Origin: Clostridiales bacterium
GTDB lineage: Bacteria > Bacillota > Clostridia > Oscillospirales > QAKW01
Length of the DNA stretch: 20,422 nucleotides
Direction: 5' to 3'
Assembly (NCBI GenBank): GCA_003343605.1
Contig: QAKW01000033.1
Coordinates: forward strand, 7,504 to 27,925
Shown here: positions 5,041-13,366 of the stretch, one piece after another
Position numbering within the stretch: the first letter of the stretch is position 1
Layout: each line of letters starts with the position of its first letter
Notes under the pieces: model-generated
Told to the model about the DNA's origin: nothing
Seen by the model: only the letters and a program-made list of their open reading frames with translations
The model's database searches: none
Program-made: the position numbers and the translations under genes

Positions 5041-5504
5041 CAGCTTGTTTGATAAGGCTTTTTCCAAAATGTTTCTCGTAAGGCACACAGTTTATCGGCA
5101 ATACAGACGATCACGCTTTCACGCCTGCTTGGCGGCGTGATATTCAAAGGAAACATATGCCGTTTAATTACATCGGCTTCAATTTCGTTGATTATAAAAT
5201 CCCGCCGGGCATTGCGAAGTGCAAACGCCGCATGGGCAAAGCCATGAAGCGGGCGGCTTTGATCTTTGATATGCCAGTCGTATAAATAATAATCATGAAG
5301 CAGTGCACCGCGGATCATACTGCGCTGATCGCAGCGGATATGGAGCTGCTCGCTGATCAGTACACTGAGATAGGCCACTGCGCAGCTATGCTGATAACAG
5401 CTTACGGATCCGTGCTGCAGATAGGTTTTCGTCTGCTGCATATTGGAAGAATGCAGAATATCTCTGCCATGGTAAACAATTTTTTTGAGAATGCGGCGGC
5501 GCAT
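5040..5504 (-). CDS. HD-domain protein, predicted phosphohydrolase of unknown substrate
   Basis: This 154-aa protein carries the metal-binding HD signature: His39 in YQHSCAVAY, the His70-Asp71 pair in RGALLHDYYLYDWH, His87 and His91 in LHGFAHAAF, His116 in IKRHMFPL, and Asp137 in CIADKLCA. HD proteins of this size are usually metal-dependent phosphohydrolases; the substrate cannot be told from sequence. No membrane segment or signal peptide is visible. The ATG at 5504 follows AAGGAG. It is transcribed alone from its own promoter (5525-5553), convergent with thrS and divergent from the purine operon. There is no clear functional link to either. Confidence 0.85.
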   Translation of the reverse strand: MRRRILKKIVYHGRDILHSSNMQQTKTYLQHGSVSCYQHSCAVAYLSVLISEQLHIRCDQRSMIRGALLHDYYLYDWHIKDQSRPLHGFAHAAFALRNARRDFIINEIEADVIKRHMFPLNITPPSRRESVIVCIADKLCALRETFWKKPYQTS

Positions 5505-5524
5505 GATTTCATCTCCTTAAATAC

Positions 5525-5553
5525 ATTATAGACAATCCCGGAATCAAAATCAA
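5525..5553 (-). promoter_or_regulatory. Sigma-A promoter of the HD-domain gene
   Basis: On the minus strand TTGATT (RC of 5548-5553) is followed after 17 bp by TATAAT (RC of 5525-5530), about 20 bp upstream of the start codon. It is arranged back-to-back with the purine operon promoter. Confidence 0.8.
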
Positions 5554-5601
5554 CCCGGATAAGGAAATCTGCACAATTTTAAAAATCCCGCCGGGCCACC
5601 G

Positions 5602-5630
5602 TTGACAAATAACCTGCGCCGTGTTATAAT
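5602..5630 (+). promoter_or_regulatory. Consensus sigma-A promoter of the purine operon
   Basis: TTGACA (5602-5607), 17-bp spacer, TATAAT (5625-5630): a full-consensus promoter. Such strength suits an operon whose output is set afterwards by the riboswitch in its leader. No PurBox-like repressor site was recognised. Confidence 0.95.
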
Positions 5631-5646
5631 TTAGACGAATTTAGCG

Positions 5647-5755
5647 GTTCTTTGTAACTGACGGATAATGTGGAGCACCACGATGAATCAAAGAACTTTT
5701 GATGGCCGACCGTCTGGGCACACTTTCGCTGTTGGGGGGAAGTGGGTCCTTTTTT
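5647..5755 (+). ncRNA. ZTP (pfl) riboswitch in the purine operon leader
   Basis: The leader contains GTAACTGACGGATAATGTGG in the first subdomain and GGCCGACCGTCTGGGCA (5704-5720) in the second. The latter matches the conserved CCGNCUGGGCA signature of ZTP riboswitches. GTTCTTTG (5647-5654) pairs with CAAAGAAC (5689-5696) to close the first subdomain. The end of the aptamer (GGGCA, 5716-5720) is also the 5' arm of a terminator, so ligand binding would prevent termination. ZTP/ZMP accumulates when 10-formyl-THF is scarce. The operon includes two formyl-THF users and fhs, which makes the cofactor, so the gene content fits the ligand. Identified by motif and context, not by a covariance search. 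Confidence 0.9.
5716..5755 (+). terminator. Riboswitch expression-platform terminator before purE
   Basis: GGGCACACTTTC (5716-5727) pairs with GGAAGTGGGTCC (5738-5749) with one mismatch and wobbles, followed by TTTTTTATTT. It overlaps the 3' end of the ZTP aptamer. Confidence 0.85.
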
Positions 5756-5785
5756 ATTTCATACCAAAAAACAGGAGGCGTTTTC

Positions 5786-6280
5786 ATGAAAAAGATTGCG
5801 GTGATGATGGGGAGCGACAGTGATCTTCCAATAGTGGAAAAGGCGGTGAATACCCTGAAGGAATTCGGTGTTCCCTATGAGGTACATGTTTTCTCAGCGC
5901 ACAGAACGCCGGCACAGGCGCAGAAATTCAGCGAGGAAGCCCGGCAAAACGGTTTTGGCGCGATCATCTGCGCTGCCGGCATGGCGGCGCATCTTGCCGG
6001 AGCCGTTGCGGCCAATACAACGCTGCCGGTTATCGGCATTCCAATTCAATCCAAACAACTAGGCGGCATGGACGCCCTTTTATCGACCGTTCAGATGCCT
6101 TCCGGCATTCCGGTGGCTACGGTTGCGATCGACGGGGCGGTCAATGCCGCTTTGCTTTCGATTGAGATTCTGGCGGTGGAGGACCGCCTGCTCGCTGACA
6201 GGCTGGATGCGAAGCGAAAAGCCGATTCCGATGGGGTACTGGAAAAAAACAAAGCGGTTGAAAAACGCTTTCAGCAATAA
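5786..6280 (+). CDS. purE: N5-carboxyaminoimidazole ribonucleotide mutase (class I PurE)
   Basis: PurE converts N5-CAIR to CAIR in de novo purine synthesis. The 164-aa product shows MGSDSD (residues 8-13), FSAHRTP, CAAGMAAHLAGAVAANTTLPVIG and MPSGIPVATVAI. These are the nucleotide-binding loop, SAHR motif and catalytic His loop of class I PurE. Class I enzymes need N5-CAIR from PurK, which is not encoded in the window. The ATG at 5786 follows AGGAGG (5773-5778). The in-frame ATG at 5699 is inside the riboswitch and was rejected. This is the first gene of the operon, with purC 19 bp downstream. Confidence 0.96.
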   Translation: MKKIAVMMGSDSDLPIVEKAVNTLKEFGVPYEVHVFSAHRTPAQAQKFSEEARQNGFGAIICAAGMAAHLAGAVAANTTLPVIGIPIQSKQLGGMDALLSTVQMPSGIPVATVAIDGAVNAALLSIEILAVEDRLLADRLDAKRKADSDGVLEKNKAVEKRFQQ

Positions 6281-6299
6281 AATCTGGGAGGAAAAAACC

Positions 6300-7010
6300 A
6301 TGACGAAAAAAGAGCAATTATATGAAGGCAAAGCCAAAAAGGTATACGCAACGGAGGACGCCGGGCTGGTGATCGTTTCCTACAAAGATGATGCTACCGC
6401 GCTCGACGGCCTGAAAAAGGGAACCATCGTGGGAAAAGGCGTTGTGAACAACCGGATGTCCAACTTCCTGATGCAGCTTCTGGAAAAAGAAGGGGTTCCA
6501 ACGCATTATGTGGAAGAATTGAACGAGCGGGAAACCGTGGTGAAAAAGGTTTCCATAGTCCCGCTGGAGGTGATTATCCGGAATATATCGGCAGGGTCGT
6601 TTGCCAAGCGTTATGGCGTAGAGGAAGGAATCGTGTTCAAACGGCCGACGATTGAGTTTTCTTATAAAAACGATGATCTGCATGATCCGCTGATCAACGA
6701 TGATCATGCATTGGCACTGGGGCTGGCGTCTGAAGAGGAGATCAAATGCATCAGGGAGATGGCGTTTAAAGTCAACGATGTTTTGCGCGCCTATTTCAAA
6801 ACGCTGGGGGTTAAACTGGTGGATTTTAAGCTGGAATTCGGGCGTCTTGGCAATGGAACGATCGTTTTGGCTGATGAAATTTCTCCGGATACCTGCCGGT
6901 TCTGGGATGAAAAAACCAATGAAAAGCTGGATAAGGATCGTTTTCGCCGCGATATGGGCGGCGTAGAAGATGCCTATCGGGAAATGATGCATCGGGTATT
7001 CGGCGAGTAA
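6300..7010 (+). CDS. purC: SAICAR synthetase (phosphoribosylaminoimidazole-succinocarboxamide synthase)
   Basis: PurC joins CAIR with aspartate using ATP to make SAICAR. The 236-aa length is typical of bacterial PurC. Visible family motifs are QLYEGKAKKVY at the N-terminus, FKDD-like YKDDATALDG, VPLEVIIRNISAGS, and the active-site stretch LVDFKLEFGRL followed by VLADEISPDTCRFWD. The ATG at 6300 has GGGAGG (6286-6291) upstream. Upstream in-frame starts inside purE were rejected. Confidence 0.97.
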   Translation: MTKKEQLYEGKAKKVYATEDAGLVIVSYKDDATALDGLKKGTIVGKGVVNNRMSNFLMQLLEKEGVPTHYVEELNERETVVKKVSIVPLEVIIRNISAGSFAKRYGVEEGIVFKRPTIEFSYKNDDLHDPLINDDHALALGLASEEEIKCIREMAFKVNDVLRAYFKTLGVKLVDFKLEFGRLGNGTIVLADEISPDTCRFWDEKTNEKLDKDRFRRDMGGVEDAYREMMHRVFGE

Positions 7011-7034
7011 ACGGCTTTCTGAAGGAGGATCAAG

Positions 7035-8480
7035 GTGGGAAAATTAAGAGAAGAGTGCGGCGTTTTCGGGGTATTCAGCCCGGAAGCCTATGATGTGGCG
7101 CATATGACCTACTATGGATTATTCGCCTTGCAGCACCGGGGCCAGGAATCCTGCGGGATCGTTGTAAACGATGATGGGTTGTTCCGCTATTATAAAGATG
7201 TCGGCCTGGTAAATGAAGTGTTCACCCCGGAGCGGCTGGCCCGCCTGGGTGAGGGAAATATGGCGGTTGGTCACGTACGCTATGGAACAACCGGCAGCAA
7301 CGACCGGATGAATGCGCAGCCGGTTGTTGTGAACCATGTGAAGGGCTCTATGGCGGTTGCCCATAACGGAAATCTGGTGAATTCTTATGAGCTGCGCCAT
7401 GAGCTGGAGCTGGAGGGTTCCATTTTTCATTCCACCAGCGATACGGAAGTGATCGCCTATCTGATCACCAAAGAGCGGCTGAAAGCGCCTTCGATTGAAG
7501 AGGCGGTCAGCAGGGCGATGCGGCGGATTCAGGGCGCTTTTTCACTTGTTGTAATGTCTCCTTCCAAGCTGATTGCAGTACGTGACCCCAATGGATTCCG
7601 GCCGCTTTGCTATGGCAGAACCGGTGACGGGCGTTATGTAGTTGCCAGCGAGAGCTGCGCACTGGATGCCGTTGGCGCGGAGATGATCCGGGATCTGGAA
7701 GCGGGGGAGATCGTTGTTTTCGAGAAAAACGGCGTGCGCAGCCTGAAGGAACATTGCGGCCGGGCGCAGCCCTCACTTTGTGTATTTGAATATGTTTATT
7801 TTGCCCGCCCGGATTCGGTAATCGATGGCTGTAATGTGCATTCCGCCCGGTTGCGGGCAGGGGCATATCTGGCGCTGGAACATCCGGTGCAGGCGGATAT
7901 AGTGATCGGTGTTCCCGATAGCGGCATCGACGCTGCGATCGGCTATTCCAAGCAATCGGGGATTCCCTATGAGATGGGCTTTATTAAAAATAAGTATATT
8001 GCCAGAACCTTTATCTCTGTGGGCCAGAAAAGCCGGGAAGATAAGGTTAAAATCAAGCTGAATCCCATTTCCGACGTTGTGCGGGGAAAGCGGGTGGTGC
8101 TGATAGATGATTCGATTGTGCGGGGAACCACCAGCGCCAGAATCGTTACCCTTCTGCGGGAGGCGGGCGCCAGGGAAATTCATATGCGGGTATCCGCCCC
8201 GCCTTTTAAGAATCCCTGCTATTATGGAACCGATATCGACTCCCGGGAGAATCTGATTGCCTGCCGGTATACCATCGAGGAAATCGCAGCATTAATCGGC
8301 GTGGATACACTGGGATATCTGAGCGTGGAAAATGTGAAGAAAATCGCCTGCGGCCTGAATGGGAAAGGCTATTGCACGGCCTGTTTCGATGGCTTATACC
8401 CAACCGAAGTGCCGAAGGAAACCCGTAAGAACAGATTTGAATGTAAAATATCGGAAAATGAGGAGGATTCCCATGCTTAA
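7035..8480 (+). CDS. purF: Amidophosphoribosyltransferase (glutamine PRPP amidotransferase)
   Basis: PurF catalyses the committed step, PRPP plus glutamine to phosphoribosylamine. The 481-aa protein starts at a GTG (7035) behind GGAGG. The glutaminase nucleophile is Cys8 after the short propeptide MGKLREE, in CGVFGVF. ALQHRGQES, HVRYGTTG and VAHNGNLVN complete the N-terminal hydrolase domain. The PRPP-binding loop is VVLIDDSIVRGTTS (354-367). Cys249, Cys395, Cys447 and Cys450 (CTAC) correspond to the [4Fe-4S] ligands of the Bacillus-type enzyme, suggesting an oxygen-sensitive cluster. The 3' end overlaps purM by 8 bp, so the two are probably translationally coupled; the purM ribosome-binding site lies inside purF. 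Confidence 0.97.
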   Translation: MGKLREECGVFGVFSPEAYDVAHMTYYGLFALQHRGQESCGIVVNDDGLFRYYKDVGLVNEVFTPERLARLGEGNMAVGHVRYGTTGSNDRMNAQPVVVNHVKGSMAVAHNGNLVNSYELRHELELEGSIFHSTSDTEVIAYLITKERLKAPSIEEAVSRAMRRIQGAFSLVVMSPSKLIAVRDPNGFRPLCYGRTGDGRYVVASESCALDAVGAEMIRDLEAGEIVVFEKNGVRSLKEHCGRAQPSLCVFEYVYFARPDSVIDGCNVHSARLRAGAYLALEHPVQADIVIGVPDSGIDAAIGYSKQSGIPYEMGFIKNKYIARTFISVGQKSREDKVKIKLNPISDVVRGKRVVLIDDSIVRGTTSARIVTLLREAGAREIHMRVSAPPFKNPCYYGTDIDSRENLIACRYTIEEIAALIGVDTLGYLSVENVKKIACGLNGKGYCTACFDGLYPTEVPKETRKNRFECKISENEEDSHA

Positions 8481-9513
8481 CTCAAAATCAGAGAGCTATG
8501 CCGCGGCCGGTGTTGATATTACGGCCGGATATAAGGCGGTTGAGCTGATGAAAAGTCATATCGCCCGCACCCGCACTGCCGGTGCTTCCGTGGATATCGG
8601 CGGCTTCGGCGGATTATTTCAGCCGGATCTGGCCGGAATGAAGAAGCCGGTTCTGGTGAGCGGAACCGATGGGGTAGGAACCAAGCTGAAGCTGGCCTTC
8701 CGCATGGGGAAACATGATACCGTTGGAATCGATTGTGTGGCGATGTGTGTAAACGATGTGATCTGCTGTGGCGCGCGTCCGCTGTTTTTTCTGGATTATA
8801 TTGCCTGCGGGAAAAATGTGCCGGAAAGAATTGCGAAGATCGTTGCCGGCGTGGCGGAGGGATGCGTTCAGAGCGGCTGTGCGCTGATCGGCGGCGAAAC
8901 AGCTGAAATGCCCGGATTTTATCCGGAAGATGAATATGACCTGGCGGGCTTCTCGGTTGGGATCGTGGATGAGGAACAAGTACTCGACAATCGTTCCATG
9001 GTGCCCGGAGACGTGGTGATCGCGCTGCCCTCCAGCGGCGTGCATTCCAATGGCTTTTCACTGGTTCGGAAGGTTTTTCAGGTGGAAACGGCCGATCTGG
9101 GGAAGCCAGTGGACTGCCTGGGCGGAAAATCCATTGGTGAAACGCTGCTGACACCGACACGGATTTATGTAAAACCGATGCTGGCGTTATTGGAAAAGAT
9201 CCGTGTGAAGGGGGTATCCCATATCACTGGCGGCGGGTTTTACGAAAATATTCCCAGAAGTATTCCGGATGGACTCGGCGCCCGGATTGAAAAAAAGGCG
9301 GTTCGGGTGCTGCCGGTTTTCGATCTGATTGCCAAAACAGGGAAAATTCCGGAGCGGGATATGTTCAATACCTTTAATATGGGCGTGGGGATGAGTGTTG
9401 TGGTGGCCCAAAAAGATGCCGCGCAGGCCCTTGAGATCCTAAAGCAGCAGGGCGAAGACGCCTATGTAATCGGATCCATAGAGCAATCGGCTGAAAAAAT
9501 AAGCCTGGTTTAA
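8473..9513 (+). CDS. purM: Phosphoribosylformylglycinamidine cyclo-ligase (AIR synthetase)
   Basis: PurM closes the imidazole ring, converting FGAM to AIR with ATP. The 346-aa product has SYAAAGVDITAGYKAVELMK at the N-terminus, VSGTDGVGTKLKLAF, IDCVAMCVNDVICCGARPLF and ALIGGETAEMPGFY, the classic PurM signatures. The ATG at 8473 has AGGAGG at 8461-8466, within purF. Longer upstream in-frame starts lie in the purF coding sequence and were rejected. Confidence 0.97.
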   Translation: MLNSKSESYAAAGVDITAGYKAVELMKSHIARTRTAGASVDIGGFGGLFQPDLAGMKKPVLVSGTDGVGTKLKLAFRMGKHDTVGIDCVAMCVNDVICCGARPLFFLDYIACGKNVPERIAKIVAGVAEGCVQSGCALIGGETAEMPGFYPEDEYDLAGFSVGIVDEEQVLDNRSMVPGDVVIALPSSGVHSNGFSLVRKVFQVETADLGKPVDCLGGKSIGETLLTPTRIYVKPMLALLEKIRVKGVSHITGGGFYENIPRSIPDGLGARIEKKAVRVLPVFDLIAKTGKIPERDMFNTFNMGVGMSVVVAQKDAAQALEILKQQGEDAYVIGSIEQSAEKISLV

Positions 9514-9524
9514 GGAGAGCAGCT

Positions 9525-10157
9525 GTGAAGCGGGAAAAAACGAGAGTCGCCGTATTGGTTTCGGGCGGCGGAACCAATCTGCAGGCGCTGATCAACGGCG
9601 AACAAAACGGAATCATTCAGAATGGAAGGATTGCGCTGGTATTATCGAGCAACCCTTCCGCCTATGCGCTGGAGCGGGCAAGAAAAGCCGGTATTCCAAC
9701 CGTTACAGCAAATAAAATGGAGTGCGGCAGCCAGCGGGAATTTGAAGTTAAAATTCGGGAAGCACTGGCACAATACCGGATCGATCTGATTGTTCTGGCG
9801 GGCTTTATGTGCATCTTAAGCCCGGAATTCTGCGCTGCCTTTCCGGAGCGGATCATCAACGTGCATCCTTCCCTGATCCCCTCCTTCTGCGGAAAAGGAT
9901 TTTATGGGCTGCGGGTGCACAGGGCCGCGCTGGATTACGGCGTGAAGGTGACGGGCGCAACGGTTCATTTCGTGAATGAAGTACCGGATGGCGGCAGGAT
10001 TATCGCGCAGAAGGCGGTGGAGATCAAAATCGGGGACACGCCTGAAATATTGCAGAAGAGAGTAATGAAGGAGGCAGAGTGGGTTTTGCTTCCCAAAGCG
10101 GTTGAAGCCGTATCCCGGGCAATCAGAAAGGAAGAGGAATGCGATGAATGTTTATGA
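9525..10157 (+). CDS. purN: Phosphoribosylglycinamide formyltransferase (GAR transformylase)
   Basis: PurN transfers a formyl group from 10-formyl-THF to GAR. The 210-aa product has VAVLVSGGGTNLQALI at the N-terminus and the catalytic loop IINVHPSLIPSF, containing Asn and His. VTGATVHFVNE-PDGG follows, with the catalytic Asp. The GKGFYGL segment is typical of the clostridial branch. The start is GTG at 9525 behind TAAGGAG. Its 3' end overlaps the next gene by 14 bp. It depends on formyl-THF that fhs at the end of the operon can supply. Confidence 0.96.
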   Translation: MKREKTRVAVLVSGGGTNLQALINGEQNGIIQNGRIALVLSSNPSAYALERARKAGIPTVTANKMECGSQREFEVKIREALAQYRIDLIVLAGFMCILSPEFCAAFPERIINVHPSLIPSFCGKGFYGLRVHRAALDYGVKVTGATVHFVNEVPDGGRIIAQKAVEIKIGDTPEILQKRVMKEAEWVLLPKAVEAVSRAIRKEEECDECL

Positions 10158-10866
10158 AACCAAAACAATCGGCGAGCGGATCCGCGGCAACAGCTATGTT
10201 GGGCGCGGGATCGTTATTGGTAAAACGGCCGATGCGGCGTGTGCCGCCACAGCTTATTTTATTATGGGCCGCAGCGAAAACAGCCGGAACCGGATCTTCA
10301 GAGAGCGGGAAGGCGTACTTTATACCGAACCGTTTGATCCGGAGCGGGTTGAAGATCCTTCTCTGATCATTTATGCCGCGGTACGCGGGTATGAAAACAA
10401 TCTGATTGTGACCAACGGGGATCAGACGGATACGATTGAGGCTTTTTTGAAAAAAGGCGCCAGCTTTGAGCAGGCGCTTGAAACGCGGGCGTTTGAGCCG
10501 GATCAACCGAATTTTACGCCGCGTATCAGCGGAATACTGACGTTTGCGCAACAGGATTTTACTTATAAAATGAGTATCTTAAAAAGCGCGGATCCGGCGG
10601 GCACGGCCTGCAGCCGTTATTTCTTTTCTTATCCGGCTCTGCCCGGGATCGGCCATTTTATCCACACCTATGTTTGTGACGGCACGCCGATTCCATCCTT
10701 TTTGGGGGAACCGGAACGGATTGCCGTTCCAAATGAGATCGATGATTTTACAAACGATTTATGGTCGGCGCTGGATGGAGAGAATAAGATCTCCCTTTAT
10801 GTGCGCTATATCAATCTTGCAACCGGCGAAACAGAAAGCCGGCTGATCAATAAAAACTGCAGATAG
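10144..10866 (+). CDS. purO: IMP cyclohydrolase, PurO-type fold
   Basis: The 240-aa protein matches, as I recognise it, the stand-alone IMP cyclohydrolase family first described in archaea (PurO). That family does the last step, FAICAR to IMP. Visible stretches are GNSYVGRGIVIGKT, AATAYFIMGRSENSRNR, LIIYAAVRGYENNLIVTNGDQTD, NFTPRISG and LPGIGHFIHTYVCDGTPIPSF. It sits between purN and a stand-alone AICAR transformylase, exactly the partner a PurO-type enzyme requires. No PurH N-terminal (MGS-like) cyclohydrolase domain is present in the window. The ATG at 10144 is in a 14-bp overlap with purN, with AAGGAAGAGG upstream. The symbol is given by family resemblance. Confidence 0.88.
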   Translation: MNVYETKTIGERIRGNSYVGRGIVIGKTADAACAATAYFIMGRSENSRNRIFREREGVLYTEPFDPERVEDPSLIIYAAVRGYENNLIVTNGDQTDTIEAFLKKGASFEQALETRAFEPDQPNFTPRISGILTFAQQDFTYKMSILKSADPAGTACSRYFFSYPALPGIGHFIHTYVCDGTPIPSFLGEPERIAVPNEIDDFTNDLWSALDGENKISLYVRYINLATGETESRLINKNCR

Positions 10867-10884
10867 GGAAAGGAACGATCAGGG

Positions 10885-12069
10885 ATGAAAGAGTTTGAAC
10901 TAAAATACGGATGCAACCCGAATCAGAAACCGGCGAAGATTTATATGAAAGACGGCGGCGATCTGCCGATTCGGATTCTCTCCGGCCGGCCGGGGTATAT
11001 CAACTTTCTGGATGCGTTCAATTCCTGGCAGCTGGTTCGGGAACTGAAGGAAGCGCTGGGCATGCCGGCGGCTACCTCTTTTAAACATGTGAGCCCAACC
11101 TCCGCCGCCGTTGGCACGATCCTGCCGGAAAAATTGAAAAAAGCCTGTTTTGTGGATGATATTGAAGGGCTGGACGCCTCTCCGCTTGCCTGCGCCTATG
11201 CCAGAGCCCGCGGTACAGACCGGATGAGTTCCTTCGGCGACTGGATAGCCCTTTCGGATATCTGCGATGCTACAACAGCGCGCCTGATCAAACGGGAAGT
11301 ATCCGATGGGATCATCGCGCCGGGCTATGAACCGGAAGCGCTGGATATTTTAAAGAGCAAGCGGAAGGGAAACTACAACATTATTGAAATCGATCCCGCT
11401 TACCGGCCGGAGCCGGTGGAAACCAAAGAAGTTTTCGGCATTACTTTTGAACAGGGCCGTAATGAATTCAAAATCAATGAAGCGTTGCTTTCCAATCTGG
11501 TAACAGATCAGAAAGCGCTGCCGGCCAGTGCGCTTCGGGATTTGATTATTGCGCTGATCACCTTGAAATATACGCAGTCCAATTCTGTTTGCTATGCGGT
11601 AGACGGGCAGGCAATCGGCGTGGGCGCCGGGCAGCAATCCCGGATTCACTGCACCCGTCTTGCGGGTAATAAAGCGGATATCTGGCATCTGAGGCAGCAT
11701 GAAAAGGTGCTTTCTCTGCCGTTTCTCAGCACACTTGGCCGGCCGGAGCGCGACAATGTGATCGATAGTTATATCAATCAAAACGAAGAGGATGTTTGCA
11801 AAGAGGGGATTTGGCAAAAATATTTTACCCGGCGGCCGGAACCGTTCAGCGAAGCGGAACAGAAAGCGTATCTGGCCACGCTTGAAGGCGTAGCGCTGGG
11901 AAGCGATGCCTTTTTCCCGTTTGACGATAATATTGAGCGGGCCAAAAAGAGCGGCGTATCCTATATCGCGGAACCCGGCGGTTCAATACGGGATGATGTT
12001 GTAATCGACTGCTGTAATAAATATGGGATCGCCATGGCTTTTACCGGCATGCGTCTGTTCCATCATTGA
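10885..12069 (+). CDS. AICAR transformylase, stand-alone (lacks the PurH IMP cyclohydrolase domain)
   Basis: The enzyme formylates AICAR to FAICAR with 10-formyl-THF. The 394-aa product corresponds to the C-terminal domain of bifunctional PurH only. YGCNPNQKPAKIY opens the domain, SFKHVSPTSAAVG carries the catalytic Lys67-His68, and YTQSNSVCYAVDGQAIGVGA, GQQSRIHC and SDAFFPFDDNIERA complete the signature. There is no N-terminal MGS-like domain, and the ATG at 10885 (GGAAAGGAA upstream) is 18 bp after the PurO-type gene. The pair together replaces bifunctional PurH. Confidence 0.94.
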   Translation: MKEFELKYGCNPNQKPAKIYMKDGGDLPIRILSGRPGYINFLDAFNSWQLVRELKEALGMPAATSFKHVSPTSAAVGTILPEKLKKACFVDDIEGLDASPLACAYARARGTDRMSSFGDWIALSDICDATTARLIKREVSDGIIAPGYEPEALDILKSKRKGNYNIIEIDPAYRPEPVETKEVFGITFEQGRNEFKINEALLSNLVTDQKALPASALRDLIIALITLKYTQSNSVCYAVDGQAIGVGAGQQSRIHCTRLAGNKADIWHLRQHEKVLSLPFLSTLGRPERDNVIDSYINQNEEDVCKEGIWQKYFTRRPEPFSEAEQKAYLATLEGVALGSDAFFPFDDNIERAKKSGVSYIAEPGGSIRDDVVIDCCNKYGIAMAFTGMRLFHH

Positions 12070-12091
12070 TCCGGCAAAGGAGGCGTTTGGA

Positions 12092-13363
12092 ATGAAAATA
12101 ATGGTGATCGGCGGCGGCGGAAGAGAGCATACAATCATTCGGAAATTAAAAGAAAATCCTGCGGTAAGCGCAATATTTGCCCTGCCGGGAAACGGTGGAA
12201 TCGCGGCGGATGCAACCTGCGTTCCGATCGGTGCGAAAGAAACGGAGCAGATTGTGCAGTTCGGTATCAGCGAGAAGATTGATTATGCCGTTGTAGCGCC
12301 GGATGACCCGCTGGTTCTCGGCACGGTAGATGCGCTTGAGGCAGCGGGTATTCCCGCTTTCGGCCCGCGGGCGGATGCGGCGGTTCTGGAAGGCAGTAAG
12401 GTCTTTTCCAAAAATCTGATGAAAAAATACGGGATCCCAACTGCGGATTACGCTGTATTCAACAACTGCGCGGAAGCGATTGACTATCTGAAAACAGCGC
12501 CGGTGCCGACGGTAATCAAAGCCGACGGGCTGGCGCTGGGAAAAGGGGTTGTGATTGCAAGCACCCGCGAAGAAGCGGTTCAGGCGGTAAAATCGATGAT
12601 GGAAGACCGCGTTTTTGGCGAGAGTGGAAGCCGGATTGTGATCGAAGAGTTTTTAAGCGGTCCGGAGGTATCGGTTCTAACCTTTACCGATGGTGAAACG
12701 ATTGTTCCGATGGTTTCGTCTATGGATCATAAACGGGCGCTGGATGGCGATCAGGGGCTCAATACCGGCGGCATGGGAACCATTGCACCCAATCCCTTCT
12801 ATACGCCTGAAATCGCGCAAATCTGCATGGAGCGCATCTTTTTACCCACCATCCGCGCGATGAAAGCGGATGGGCGTCCTTTCCGGGGCTGCCTGTATTT
12901 CGGCCTGATGCTTACCGCAGAAGGGCCTAAGGTGATTGAATATAATTGCCGGTTCGGCGATCCTGAAACGCAGGTGGTGCTCCCCTTATTGGAGAGCGAC
13001 CTGCTTACGGTCATGCAGGCAACGACCAACGGCACGCTGGCTGAAACGCCGGTGCGTTTTCAGAACCGCTGCGCCTGCTGCGTGGTAATGGCATCAAAGG
13101 GATATCCCGGTAATTATGAAACCGGTTTTGATATCACCATCCCGCCCGGGATCAGAAACGATGTTTTTATCGCCGGGGCAAAAGAGGAAGAGGGCAGGCT
13201 GCTGACTGCCGGCGGACGTGTTTTGGGGGTTCTGGCAGTAGAAGATACTCTGGAAAAAGCAATTCACGCCGCCTATGAGAAAGTGAAGCAGGTTCATTTT
13301 AAGAATGCCTATTACCGGCAGGATATTGGTTTGCATGCTTTGAAGGCAGAAAAGGAGAGCTGA
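12092..13363 (+). CDS. purD: Phosphoribosylamine-glycine ligase (GAR synthetase)
   Basis: PurD ligates phosphoribosylamine to glycine using ATP. The 423-aa protein begins MKIMVIGGGGREHTI and has the ATP-grasp features VIKADGLALGKGVVIA, IVIEEFLSGPEVS, MDHKRALDGDQGLNTGGMG and EYNCRFGDPETQVVLPLL. The ATG at 12092 follows AAAGGAGG (12076-12083). An in-frame ATG at 12023 lies within the upstream gene and was rejected. purL begins only 3 bp downstream. Confidence 0.97.
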   Translation: MKIMVIGGGGREHTIIRKLKENPAVSAIFALPGNGGIAADATCVPIGAKETEQIVQFGISEKIDYAVVAPDDPLVLGTVDALEAAGIPAFGPRADAAVLEGSKVFSKNLMKKYGIPTADYAVFNNCAEAIDYLKTAPVPTVIKADGLALGKGVVIASTREEAVQAVKSMMEDRVFGESGSRIVIEEFLSGPEVSVLTFTDGETIVPMVSSMDHKRALDGDQGLNTGGMGTIAPNPFYTPEIAQICMERIFLPTIRAMKADGRPFRGCLYFGLMLTAEGPKVIEYNCRFGDPETQVVLPLLESDLLTVMQATTNGTLAETPVRFQNRCACCVVMASKGYPGNYETGFDITIPPGIRNDVFIAGAKEEEGRLLTAGGRVLGVLAVEDTLEKAIHAAYEKVKQVHFKNAYYRQDIGLHALKAEKES

Positions 13364-13366
13364 GCA

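Noticed and set aside
5699..5785. Upstream ATG extending PurE by 29 residues
   Set aside because: It falls within the ZTP riboswitch and terminator; the ATG at 5786 has a perfect AGGAGG and gives the normal PurE N-terminus.
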